A stretch of DNA of 64,000 bases, taken from contig NMRB01000540.1 of assembly GCA_002633025.1 (NCBI GenBank), forward strand, positions 145,924 through 209,923, read 5' to 3'. The notes below the pieces were generated by a model. It did not search any database and had not been told where the DNA came from. It saw only the letters and a program-made list of their open reading frames with translations. Positions 36,101 through 42,099 of the stretch are shown piece after piece. How positions within the stretch are numbered: position 1 is the stretch's first letter; the number at the start of each line of letters is the position of its first letter. Position numbers and translations under genes: made by a program. The DNA is from Notospermus geniculatus. Its lineage: Eukaryota > Nemertea > Pilidiophora > Heteronemertea > Lineidae.

Positions 36101-37539
36101 CGTTTGTCAATTTCAGTCGGCCTAGGTATATTGTCTGTCTTTTGTAAAATCTGACTGATTTCATTTCTTCCTTTATCTCCTGGAGTTATTTTGGTTCATC
36201 CTGGTTCCCTTTTTCCACAGGCATGGACAGCAGTGCAGGTTTTCAGTGATATCTACTGTAATACACACGTCTACCAGCTGCCGTTGTACCAAGGGGCACC
36301 GTCTTCTTCCATGTTGAAAGAATTGACAAAGGAGCCATGTTTGGATTGGATAGAGAAGAATGCCAAGACTGGAAGGGTAGGCCTATAAAGTGTCGATCAC
36401 TGGCACAGGGATCAAGTCCGATTGTGGTCCATGAAAAATCAGTCAAATGGACTTATGCAGTATTGTATCTGGAAAAATTGGGGCAATTGGACCGGAATTG
36501 CACCGAATCTGTCTAGCAGTGGTCAACACTTTACCATGTTCAGGTTGAATGTAGGATTTTTGTGATTTCTTGAGGTTTGATTGTGCCCCTTAACAAAATG
36601 TTTCAATTGCTCTATTGGTGTTTTTATGACATGGAAATGATTTCAAATCTGAGACAACAGCTGAATCACTCTATGTGACCTTGTTTTCCTTCCAGATCAA
36701 GCCGATCGTTGGCGCCTGCGTGTTTATCCGACTTTGCGATGGTCGTAGAGATGAAGAACTAACTGCCATGAAGGAGGATGATATTGTAAGTTATCTCCTT
36801 TTTATCCAACATTGATTCTGCTCTAAATCATTGTGGAAGATGGCTGCTCCTGAGGGGTTTTCCTCATGATACATCACTGGGGTTCCCCCACGACCTCTGT
36901 TCATCAAGGTACCTTGGATCTTCTGACACTTGTACATCCAAGTCACAGGCCTACTACTCCATCTCCTGTTTATTCTTCCAATATCTTCTTCAGCTTGAAC
37001 TGAACACTGAGTACATTCCTGTCTCACTCTTCCCAAGATATAGTGAGGAGATCCAAGGCATTGAGCTCAACACCATGGTGCCTGAGGGCAAGACGCCAAA
37101 TGAATTTGTCACGACTTTGTCGGACAAGTTCAGAAATGTAAGTTGAGCATGACTTCTTTATGAAATTTATACATGTACCTGTTGAAAATACTGAATCCCT
37201 TCACTAGACAGAAAAGCCTGTTTTTATTTGTGAAGCTGTTCCTGGGGTTATCTATCATCACTTTAGTAGAGTTGGGAGTCAGAACTAAAGAAACAACTCA
37301 CAACAAACAAAGAGTTCAGAAAATATGTCATCTGGAAAGGTAAAGTCGTCTCCGAATTTCGCATTTTCGACCCCAACGGGGGTTTTCCTCAGGCACTTTC
37401 TAGTACAGATCCCAGAAGTGAATGAGCTCTGGATATTTGGAAAGTTCACTTGCTGAATGTTAGTTTGTCAGTCATCATTTAAACTTTATTTGATTGATTT
37501 CAGCTCGTGTTCAAGCTGTATGACGAGGCAAAAATATGA
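5979..37539 (+). CDS. Coiled-coil domain-containing protein 17 (CCDC17) orthologue, whole gene span
   Basis: Recognised exons, all with GT-AG borders and compatible phases unless noted: 5979-6164, [gap], 17782-17942, 19198-19248, 21370-21399, 21941-22056, 22179-22385, 23119-23323, 23741-23851, 24385-24429, 25336-25494, 26412-26591, 27923-27963 (cut by a contig join), 29422-29470, 30042-30302, 30884-31140, 31497-31616, 31847-32002, 32231-32347, 32467-32640, 33420-33644, 33959-34045, 34557-34739, 35438-35545, 36221-36376, 36696-36785, 36994-37137, 37504-37539 (stop TGA). About 1,220 codons are visible. The first exon ends in phase 0, but the next recognised exon needs one preceding base, so at least one exon between 6165 and 17781 is missing or unrecognised. 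The order is N-terminal C2H2-like finger, coiled coil, Pro-rich linker, then long conserved blocks of the CCDC17 C-terminal region. The protein is longer than human CCDC17 (about 620 residues as I recall). Molecular function is not established in the family. Confidence 0.85.
6552..6796. mobile_element. MITE-like element, GC-rich core
   Basis: The ends AAGCCTAATGCATACTTCGA and TCGAAGTATGAACTGGGCTT are imperfect inverted repeats of about 24 bp. The interior is unusually rich in CGACG/CGTCGG words and holds facing copies of GGCGTCCGAT. It has no reading frame. It lies in the first CCDC17 intron. Confidence 0.65.
6797..9370. other. CCDC17 intron 1, no recognised exon
   Basis: Several kilobases of AT-leaning DNA with no convincing exon. 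The missing coiled-coil exons of CCDC17 were sought here and not found. The 175-codon minus-strand frame at 8518-9045 has low-complexity, non-family-like composition and is probably chance. Confidence 0.4.
9371..9420 (+). CDS. Candidate small CCDC17 exon
   Basis: The stretch after a CTCGCAAG acceptor encodes LDPRELEAADEEELKKR and ends at a possible donor AAAAAAAG|GTTTGA. It is charged and helix-prone, as expected at the entry to the coiled coil, and starts in phase 0, matching the end of exon 1. It ends in phase 2, which does not match the next recognised exon at 17782, so a further exon would be needed. Family similarity is not recognisable. This is a weak call. Confidence 0.25.
9885..10100. 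repeat. Minisatellite built on CTAACCCTA words
   Basis: Two copies of a unit of about 87-90 bp occur in tandem, plus partial units. Each contains CTCTAACCCTAG, GGTCCTTTAGGGGTCCCCTG and TGTAACCCTAACCCTAGG. The TAACCC core equals the TTAGGG-type telomere repeat on the other strand, but the array is degenerate and interspersed, so it is interstitial and not a telomere end. Confidence 0.8.
10130..12623. other. Contig 10203-12622, apparently inverted in the scaffold
   Basis: The last 72 bases before the N at 10202 (10130-10201) are the reverse complement of the last 72 bases before the N at 12623 (12551-12622). This is the pattern expected if the contig between the two Ns was placed in the wrong orientation and its end really overlaps the end of the left contig. 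Content: the zinc-finger fragment, CACATTGTGCACA-type duplicated units (10670-11060), a 60-bp duplication GTATACTTTTCTAAAGGGTG at 11643 and 11697, and three copies of a CTTTCTAGAATCCTG motif at 12250-12440. Confidence 0.7.
10145..10702 (-). pseudogene. C2H2 zinc-finger protein fragment
   Basis: The frame contains FFCDLCGKSFASIFSKNRHS then RTQH, a complete C-x2-C-x12-H-x4-H finger. It is followed by a Ser/Asp/Glu-rich segment with repeated SSSESSVDS-type blocks and a helix-prone tail (IADMIQMAYEVHRDEKHQKL). The frame crosses the contig join at 10202. The last 18 residues come from the neighbouring contig in antisense orientation and are therefore probably not the true C-terminus. Upstream on the same strand (10670-11060), duplicated units encode further degenerate CxxC pairs (QCAQCGE, MCRKCED). 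This suggests a larger zinc-finger gene or a multicopy family member. No intact gene can be assembled. Confidence 0.5.
12624..14129. other. Stretch without recognised gene
   Basis: No exon, RNA gene or named repeat is seen. The sequence is AT-leaning with short open frames only. It precedes the duplicated segment and ends close to a CRE-rich inverted-repeat element. Confidence 0.4.
14130..14365. mobile_element. MITE-like element rich in TGACGTCA
   Basis: Imperfect inverted ends GTACAGAG...TTGTGCAG and CTGCACAAGCTCTGTAC enclose four TGACGTC motifs (14151, 14205, 14302 and 14337 regions). The right part recurs, about 88% identical by eye, in the second copy of the segmental duplication at 27965-28150. 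Confidence 0.5.
15078..15260. mobile_element. MITE-like element CAGTGGAACCTCTC
   Basis: Ends CAGTGGAACCTCTCTATTAA and GAGAGGTTCCACTG are inverted repeats around a 183-bp body with repeated GGTGTCC and GTGTCCT words. The element is copied at 28853-29035 as part of the segmental duplication. Confidence 0.7.
15647..15695 (+). CDS. Extra copy of CCDC17 exon KSYGFDQYGAPNAGYAG
   Basis: It is identical to the exon at 29422-29470, including the TTCTCTTTGCAG acceptor and the GTTATT donor. Here it lies before the coiled-coil exon at 17782, where phase 1 at its end would happen to be acceptable. The gene order argues that this copy is not used or is an assembly duplicate. The TAG eleven bases after the exon would end translation if the donor were not used. 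Confidence 0.5.
15706..16759 (-). CDS. SAP and SWIM zinc-finger domain protein
   Basis: Two exons: 16608-16759 (ATG at 16759, phase 2 at the donor AAAG|GTACTC) and 15706-16420 (acceptor TTTTCAG). They join in frame to a 288-residue protein. Exon 1 carries a SAP-type motif (VPQLRRWLQCRGAKVTGRKT). Exon 2 carries a SWIM finger C-x-C-x6-C-x-H (CACKAGVEGCCNH), then ALFAMEDF-like helix text and a CTSLPRRWNLPSRKRKM block. This SAP-SWIM layout resembles a large invertebrate family whose longer members also carry a YqaJ-type nuclease domain. No YqaJ domain is visible here. The gene is antisense to CCDC17. Its last 22 bases overlap the edge of the duplicated segment. The basic tail suggests DNA or nuclear association, but function is unknown. 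Confidence 0.65.
16855..17010. repeat. GC-rich dispersed repeat piece
   Basis: A run with GCGCGAAGCGCGACCGGGGG and GAGGGGGGGTGTCCCCCCTCG is followed by AAATTTTTGAAATTTGGAGGATAAAAGAC. A diverged copy of the same module in the opposite orientation sits at 45789-45892 inside a nested MITE (GTCTTTTATCCTC, TTTTCAAAAAATTTT, then a GC-rich tail). Frames across it are composition artefacts. Confidence 0.6.
17782..27963 (+). CDS. CCDC17 middle exons: coiled coil, linker and first conserved blocks
   Basis: 17782-17942 encodes a Met/Gln/Glu-rich coiled coil (MKKMQMEHLQKMQQLHQEME). 19198-19248 (QMQAQAQELPQGPPPGP), 21370-21399 (NGSAPVDTFT) and 21941-22056 form a Pro-rich linker that includes a 30-bp microexon. 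22179-22385, 23119-23323 and 23741-23851 encode the first conserved block (YGFVIFHDFVLGLDP, LVSRAWNKLDIFDEQGRLN, VELYIRLVNFRDSDGQSRAN). 24385-24429 adds GYYVRFRSLADYAKK. 25336-25494 and 26412-26591 are Pro/Ser/Gln-rich low-complexity exons; the second has no ATG and so is easily missed. 27923-27963 starts AIQPPIPPSQGNI and is cut by the N at 27964. All borders are GT-AG and every phase from 17782 to 27923 agrees. Confidence 0.85.
18319..18408. repeat. Perfect hairpin, 40-bp arms
   Basis: TGGGTGATTTCAAAGTTGGT and the following GTTAACACGGTG region are mirrored after a loop of about 10 bases. It lies in a CCDC17 intron. The arms look identical by eye, so the inverted pair is young or under conversion. 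Confidence 0.8.
18885..19035. mobile_element. Foldback MITE-like element
   Basis: Inverted ends of about 60 bp: ATGGGCCGTATGCACCAACG on the left and GTTGGTGCATATGGCCCAT on the right, with a short interior. No reading frame. Intronic. Confidence 0.7.
19532..19668. mobile_element. Foldback MITE-like element AAAGCTGCAATCACATAG
   Basis: TAAAGCTGCAATCACATAG on the left and CTATGTGATTGCAGCTTTA on the right form the ends. The inner part AACAATGGCTTCAC is also mirrored (GTGAAGCCATTGTT). Confidence 0.75.
19903..20043. mobile_element. Foldback element GGGCCATATTCAAAAAGGGTG
   Basis: Ends GGGCCATATTCAAAAAGGGT and ACCCTTTTTGAATACGGCCC are inverted repeats. The interior also folds (GTAACTT and AAGTTAC). 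A related, longer element follows at 20052. Confidence 0.75.
20052..20472. mobile_element. Larger foldback element of the same end type
   Basis: Ends GGCCCGTATTCAATAAGGGT and ACCCTTATTGAATACGGCC match the preceding element. Long inner arms (TCAGCGTACAAATTCTGCAT, AACTATTGT) are mirrored near the right end. The size is about 420 bp with no coding content. Confidence 0.75.
20744..20874. mobile_element. Foldback element, ATTCATGAAGC family, copy 1
   Basis: Ends AGCCATATTCATGAAGCCTT and AAGGATTCTTGAATATGG, with GCACGCAAATCTATTGTAA inside and a facing CAATAGGGCATGTG. Related copies are at 39620-39938 and, more diverged, 51211-51358. Confidence 0.7.
22680..22936. mobile_element. MITE-like element AAGGCCTGTCTACACC
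   Basis: AAGGCCTGTCTACACCATCA at the left is mirrored by TGATGGTGTAGACAGGCCTT at the right. Internal CATTTCCAAAAC and GTTTTGGAAATG-type words also face each other. It lies in the intron between CCDC17 exons 22179-22385 and 23119-23323. Confidence 0.8.
24625..24820. mobile_element. Foldback element AAACTCGATGGAGCT
   Basis: Outer ends CCCAAACTCGATGGAGCT and AGCTCCATCCAGTTTGAG. Inner arms GACTCGGGACCCAGTCG, GTCGCTCCACC and CGACA fold around the TCCACTCTGTGGA centre. Intronic. Confidence 0.7.
27965..29502. repeat. Duplicated segment, copy 2
   Basis: This copy starts directly after the N at 27964 and ends where the sequence departs from copy 1 (GGGGA then GGGGAAAATTAG instead of ATAGACGACC). It contains the CCDC17 exon 29422-29470 in the position expected from gene order and phase. 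The antisense SAP-SWIM gene that follows copy 1 is absent here. Confidence 0.9.
29422..37539 (+). CDS. CCDC17 C-terminal exons: conserved repeats and stop
   Basis: 29422-29470 (KSYGFDQYGAPNAGYAG) ends in phase 1. The next exon fits if the acceptor at 30041/30042 is used, not the earlier one at 30028. Conserved blocks follow: FKFGYHMFGQQEAIF and FYLRRQM (30042-30302), HIIQLYLPPVPDVDRIPIEE (30884-31140), GFDLYIDACRFMPD (31497-31616), GRVLSRTFDMIGQDISA (31847-32002), ITGYATLNIFVDTGTERQP (32231-32347), LNEGAHQLRLYHYGPTGTEP (32467-32640), LGLLQPMPRYQDRVYYSM (33420-33644), KISLDSALNLPWSNFTHGHI (34557-34739), VYQLPLYQGAP (36221-36376), VGACVFIRLCDGRRDEEL (36696-36785), VPEGKTPNEFVTTLSDKF (36994-37137) and LVFKLYDEAKI-stop (37504-37539). 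The blocks look beta-rich and C2-like. No catalytic signature is visible. Confidence 0.85.
29754..29929. mobile_element. MITE-like element AAAGGTGCCTCGCCACG
   Basis: Ends AAAGGTGCCTCGCCACGTAGAG-like and CTCACGTGGATAGGCGCCTTT are imperfect inverted repeats of about 22 bp. AAGTTGGCTC and GAGCCAACTT face each other inside. Intronic, 112 bp before the next CCDC17 exon. Confidence 0.7.
32871..33180. repeat. Dispersed repeat with CGTCGT microsatellite
   Basis: TAGCTCACCTCTGTGAGGTGAGC is followed by CGTCCGTCGTCCGTCGTCGTC and a body mentioning GTGGCGCTTTGTGAAAACC. The module ends at the N at 33181. I recognise the TAGCTCACC...GTCCGTCGTC layout as a repeat type common in marine invertebrate genomes. 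That is memory, not a search. Confidence 0.5.
33729..33929. mobile_element. MITE TGTGACCCTCC family, copy 1
   Basis: Ends TGTGACCCTCCACCGCAAAA and TTTTGTGGTGGAGGGTCACA are long inverted repeats. The interior has GACACCAGGAGATAAAGA. A second, larger copy lies at 35703-36040. Both sit in adjacent CCDC17 introns. Confidence 0.85.
34849..35011. mobile_element. MITE GCCGTTAGAGGCC family, copy 1
   Basis: Ends GTGGGAGACTTTACTGCTGC / GCCGTTAGAGGCCACC and GGTGGCCTCTAACGGC / GGGAAAGTTTCCCAT face each other. The interior includes ATGAAATTTGACGTCA. A second copy is at 51916-52124. Confidence 0.75.
35703..36040. mobile_element. MITE TGTGACCCTCC family, copy 2
   Basis: Ends TGTGACCCTCCGGTACAAAA and TTTTGTGGCGGAGGGTCACA. 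The interior shares GACACCAGGAGATAAAGACA with copy 1, and a partial right end (GGTTTTGTGGTGGATTGTCA) sits in the middle. This suggests two copies joined or an element inserted next to another. Confidence 0.75.
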
Positions 37540-37892
37540 AGCTGAGCACACCGACCAACTTGATGTNCAGACATCTGCGTCTTTTAGTCTTTAGGAGGGG
37601 GGTAGGGGGTCCACAGAGAGACGAAATACTTTCGTCTTTTGGGGCATCAATGAATTTTGAGATGATCCCTAAAGTCGTCTCCGAATTTCGCATTTTCGAC
37701 CCCAACGGGGGTTTTCCTCAGGCACTTTCTAGTAGAGATCCCAGAAGTGAATGAGCTCTGGATATTTGGAAAGTTCACTTGCTGAATGTTAGTTTGTCTG
37801 TCGTCATTTAAATTTTATTTGGTTGATTTCAGCTCGTGTTCAAGCTGTATGACGAGGAAAAAATATGAAGCTGAGCACACCGACCAACTTGA
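37340..37892. repeat. Direct duplication around the last CCDC17 exon
   Basis: 37342-37566 is repeated at 37672-37892 with few differences, including the terminal exon. The second exon copy, 37833-37868, encodes LVFKLYDEEKI and a stop, versus LVFKLYDEAKI at 37504-37539. The first copy ends exactly at the N at 37567, so this is probably an unmerged contig overlap or two alleles. Each copy also contains CGCATTTTCGACCCCAACGG and TTTTCCTCAGGCAC, a variant of the Penelope-like tail motif seen at 38140 and 62258. Confidence 0.8.
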
Positions 37893-38078
37893 TGTGCAGT
37901 ACATGTACATGTACACTGTTGGACGTATTACATGTAGCTGTGTTTCATTGTTCTCTCTTCTTTGCCAATCGTGCCATGATGATATAGAGGCTTTTCAAAT
38001 GACGTCACAAGCCGCCATGCTGGAGGGCACATGCTGCAGAGGTGCAGCGATTGAGACGTGCATGTCCCAATGACCCAA

Positions 38079-38373
38079 AGAGATGAAAAGCACAAAAATT
38101 GACACACAATATATGATAACTAAAAAGGCAATTTCCAGAGTGTTTGCGAATTTTCGACCCCAACCGGGGTCTTCCTCAGGCTGGAAAGGCTGGAACCATC
38201 AGACAAGGCTGGAACTTTACAAAGGCTGGAACTTTACAATCCGAAACTCTAGAACAGACCTACTTCTCTGTTCTAGAGTTTCGGATTGTAAAGTTCCAGC
38301 CTGAGGAAGACCCCGGTTGGGGTCGAAAATTCGCAAACACTCTGGAAATTGCCTTTTTAGTTATCATGTCCCA
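38079..38373. mobile_element. Penelope-like element tail as an inverted pair
   Basis: Two copies of a tail containing CCTGAGGAAGACCCCGGTTG, GGGTCGAAAATTCGCAAACA and CTCTGGAAATTGCCTTTTTA face each other about a centre near 38258. AAAGCACAAAAATTGACACA follows on the left outer side. The same tail occurs singly at 52794-52890 and 62258-62320. The PLE assignment rests on the GIY-YIG fragment at 63012 and a shared GTGTGTCAATTTTTGTGCTT flank. Confidence 0.6.
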
Positions 38374-38912
38374 ATGACGTTACATCAAAGAATGGTGTGG
38401 TGCACTTCACCCAAGTCACATCACGGTCGGCTTGCACCTCTGCACCTTCCAGCATGGCCGCCAGGATGACGTAATTGCAAGGCCTCTATTGGGGATGTCT
38501 CTTCGGAATGCATGCAATCGGTTCCACACAGAGTGTGGACCAACAACCTGATAATCTTAAGACGTATTCCATTGTCGATCTCTGTATTTTTAATAAGTAA
38601 AGGAGTACCGGTATTCCAATCTCCAGTCTTGCCTCTGTTCAGTTGTGCAATGTTTTGGTGTCAGCCAATTCTTGTCATTGATGAATTATCCTGTTTTGAT
38701 TTTTTCCTAGTTTGGAAACAAAACATACATTATATGACTGGGCATCAAGATTTTCTTTGGATGGGTATCCATGTGAGAGTTTAGAGATGCCTACTACTTG
38801 GTAATAATTAATGACTAGGTACCGGGAGGCCTACATGGGACATTCTGTTGTAGTTGTTTACACAATGTAGCTTCGTTTTACTGCGTCCTGAGTACCCAAC
38901 TTCTATCTTAAG

Positions 38913-39132
38913 AAAGGGACTGTTCATTTTCGTCAATTCAAGGCTTGCGTCAATTGAGGAATCTCAGTTGTGATCCTTGAGAAAATGGCAAAGCTGTGAA
39001 GCTGCAAATTGCAGCGATTATTCTCTACAGCACAACAAATAATCCCTGCAATTTGCAAGTGCATAACTTTCTCTGTTTTCCCAAGGATCACAACTCAGAT
39101 TCCTCAAGTGACGAAAATGAACAGCACCTTTC
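38913..39132. mobile_element. MITE-like element, imperfect ends
   Basis: GGGACTGTTCATTTTCGTCA and the facing TGACGAAAATGAACAGCACC mark the ends. GGATCACAACT is mirrored by AGTTGTGATCC inside, and GCAAATTGCAG by CTGCAATTTGC. Confidence 0.65.
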
Positions 39133-39619
39133 TGATAAGTCTTCTGTGAGTTCTCATATGGTCTTAAGTATTGTGCTCATACACAACAATAGTGCAGTAG
39201 TAAATTATTTCATGATGTAATGATCTCTTATACTGTAAATAAAAGTCATTATACGGTAATATTAGTAGATGACACATATAATATCTGACTGTGCAACCTT
39301 TCTTCAATACACTGTACATAGAGAAATTTATTAGTAATTTGTAATGATATTTTTGCATAAAGTGGACATTCATAGTTGTTCATTTTGTCATGCCCCTCCA
39401 AATTTTAATTGTACTGTATATTTTCTGATCCATGACATTCGATTATGATTCATAAACTACAACTATACCTCAAGGATGAATGGTATTGGACACATGTAAG
39501 TACATAATTGGTAATATTAATGTATTGTGAATGATACATATTACTTAATCGGGCATAATTTGGGAAAAGTTAGATAAAATTCCCCCTATATCTGGGTGTG
39601 GTTGTAAAACAGAGTCCTT

Positions 39620-39938
39620 GGGCCATATTTACGAAGCCTTCCCAACTTTGCGTGCACGCAAATCTATTGTAAGGCAGTCAGTGAACAATTCATCGTATCC
39701 ATGACGTAACTCCGACAGTGTCCGCCATTGCTGACGTCGCAAGGGTGGTGGGCAAATGACGCAAGGGTGGTGGGCAAAATTCATTGCTTTGCTGAAGAAG
39801 CTGGTGGGCAAAACGCGCAACGTCACAACGTCATGTAGGCCTGGATACGACGTCATGGATACGATGAATAGGGCATGTGTAGCCAAACAATCGACTTGCG
39901 TGCACGCAAAGTTGCGAAGGCTTCTTAAATATGGCCCC
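39620..39938. mobile_element. Foldback element, ATTCATGAAGC family, copy 2
   Basis: Ends GGGCCATATTTACGAAGCCT and AAGGCTTCTTAAATATGGCCC. Inner GCGTGCACGCAAATCTATTG faces CAATCGACTTGCGTGCACGC. It is larger than copy 1 because of an inner block with duplicated CGCAAGGGTGGTGGGCAAA (39738 and 39760). Confidence 0.7.
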
Positions 39939-41554
39939 TTGGGATCTCAATGTACCTGTATGTACATTGGATTGTTATTGTACATGTAAAGAAAAGTTGA
40001 CACACTTACATGTATGGGTTTGAATGGGCAGAAGTGCTTTTGTCGATTTATTGGTGCCAGTACCGTTTGATACTATTTAGATTTATGTAATGGTACTTCG
40101 ATAATTGTTGCTGTAGAAATGTCTCTTAATTATTTATTTTTGATAGCAATTTTGTGAATCTAAATGCATGATCTATATCCGTCCTTCCATAGCAATTGTT
40201 TGTTTTCCCTATTTATTGATCTCAATCCGTCCAATTCAACTTTCTATGGCAGAGGCCATGTCTGCCTCTCCTGATGTAGTAGGCCTACTTGTGTTGAGAG
40301 GAAACAGTGAAGTTCTCAGATCTTCAATTCTGTAGATACGTGTACTGGTACATTATTTTCCAATGCTTTTGATATCAGACATGGTAAACCTATGATAGAT
40401 TAGATATCACCTATCGCAGAAAAGGAACTAGATGTTTTGAGTGCGCTCTATGTATATCAGTCGCTTAGATCTCACATGAAGTGACAAATATAAAATAAGA
40501 TACAAGATCTTTTGAAGCCTTTGTTTTTTTATACGAGAAATTTGTCATGCAGTTGCTCTCCCCAACTATTATGCACCTGGACACCTCGCTACGGGGAGAA
40601 ATTGTGCATGTCGACTCAGCTCACCACCTGCCAAGGGAGCATATGCACTGAGGGGGAGGGGGTCTATGAAAAAGCGTACATTATGCGTACGGGGGGAGGG
40701 GGTCTAAAAATTGGCGTTTTCTGTACATACTTAATGGACGCACCCCAACCCTAAATTTTGCCACAGGTTCAAAAATTTCAATCAATAGACCCCTTGCATT
40801 TTCCTCCTCTGCAGACTTTCGCATGTGCATGCAGGGCCGGATCCAGGGGGATGCCCCCCCCCCCTATTTTTGGCAGAGCAGTGATTTTTTTAGCAAGAAA
40901 AATTGAATCACATAAAAATTTGAGTATTTTTCTCTCAGATGCCAGGAAAATGCATCTAAAAGCACTTAAATTGTCCTTCGAGCTTCGTGCTTTCAGTGCT
41001 CACCATCTCTGTCAATCTACGTCCCCCCTTTTCTGTGAACCCTGAATTCGGACCTGGCATGCACTGTACACAGAAACATGTATATTATACACACCTTATC
41101 GTTCTTTCTATGATACTTTATTACAAAAAATGAACAGGCATACATGTACATTGACATGAGTGCATACAATCACCGTAAAAATTCCATCATCTTGGAAAAA
41201 ATTTACATGTAAACCAACGGTTCCCTTATTCCCAATGGCAGCAGTCCAAAATCTTTTGAATGCAGTTGACCCCTGGTGTACTCCTACCAGCAATGTAACG
41301 AAGACTGCCCTTTCATGGGCAAGAGTGTCAGTACACACTTGTACGTCAAGATGGTAGTACAGTTCAAGCTCCGCCACTCCCTACGGCCTTATGTTCATTG
41401 TCATGACACACTCAGTACAACATGTAGATACGTCAACGCTTGGTGCCTTGTTTTCGTTCTGCTAGGTGCCAGGCACACCCTGTAGACGGGGAGGGTTCCA
41501 TAATTGTCTCTTGCCATCTACGGCACACTCTGTGGATGATTCAACACCATTAGT
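39939..41554. other. Intergenic stretch between CCDC17 and DMAP1
   Basis: No exon recognised. 40640-40720 has two GGGGGAGGGGGTCTA words about 47 bp apart. 40790-41050 is a decayed repeat-like stretch (GGATCCAGGGGGATGCCCCC). AAATAA-rich DNA follows. Confidence 0.4.
41117..41122 (-). terminator. Possible polyadenylation signal of DMAP1
   Basis: AATAAA on the minus strand lies about 430 bp downstream of the candidate DMAP1 stop at 41555. It is a common hexamer, so the link is positional only. Confidence 0.3.
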
Positions 41555-41587
41555 TCATTCTTTCTTTAAATTCATTCTGCTTGACGT
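41555..41587 (-). CDS. Candidate terminal exon of DMAP1
   Basis: After a TTCCATTTCAG acceptor the frame reads TSSRMNLKKE and a stop, in phase 0 as required by the donor TCT|GTGAGT at 42100. Family members end in a short Ser/Lys-rich tail, so length and composition fit, but the sequence is too short to recognise. If the donor is not used, the frame runs on to a stop at 42040. Confidence 0.35.
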   Translation of the reverse strand, partial: TSSRMNLKKE

Positions 41588-42099
41588 CTGAAATGGAACA
41601 AAGTGTTTGTTTCATCTGTAACATTATCAATTCCTCCAATACCTACCAGAATCTGTTGTCTGTCAGAAGCCCGTGAGGAGTATAGCGGAATGTTCAGATC
41701 GGTGTATGTGTGTGCTGTTCATGACCTCAAATGGATGTACCGGTACATAGTACACAAAAGTGACCTGATATCTAATGTATGACTTACTTTAGTAAATTGG
41801 TATTACAACTGAAATAAAAGAAAACAAATTTTGATACTTGACCAGATCATAACTGAAAATTGATTCCATAATTGATATTTTGACTAAAATCATGGAAAAC
41901 GAATTACACAAAATGGAATGATGACCAATATAAATGAAATCAACCAAAAAAGGTAAGTATAAAACAATTTTTTTAATAATAATGCACTGCACATTGAAAA
42001 TTGACTTGTCAAGGGCAGTTTACTACTGACAATCCCAACCTACACTAGGTTAGAATTAGTCCTAGTGAATGTTGATCTCAACTTCAAATCGGTACTCAC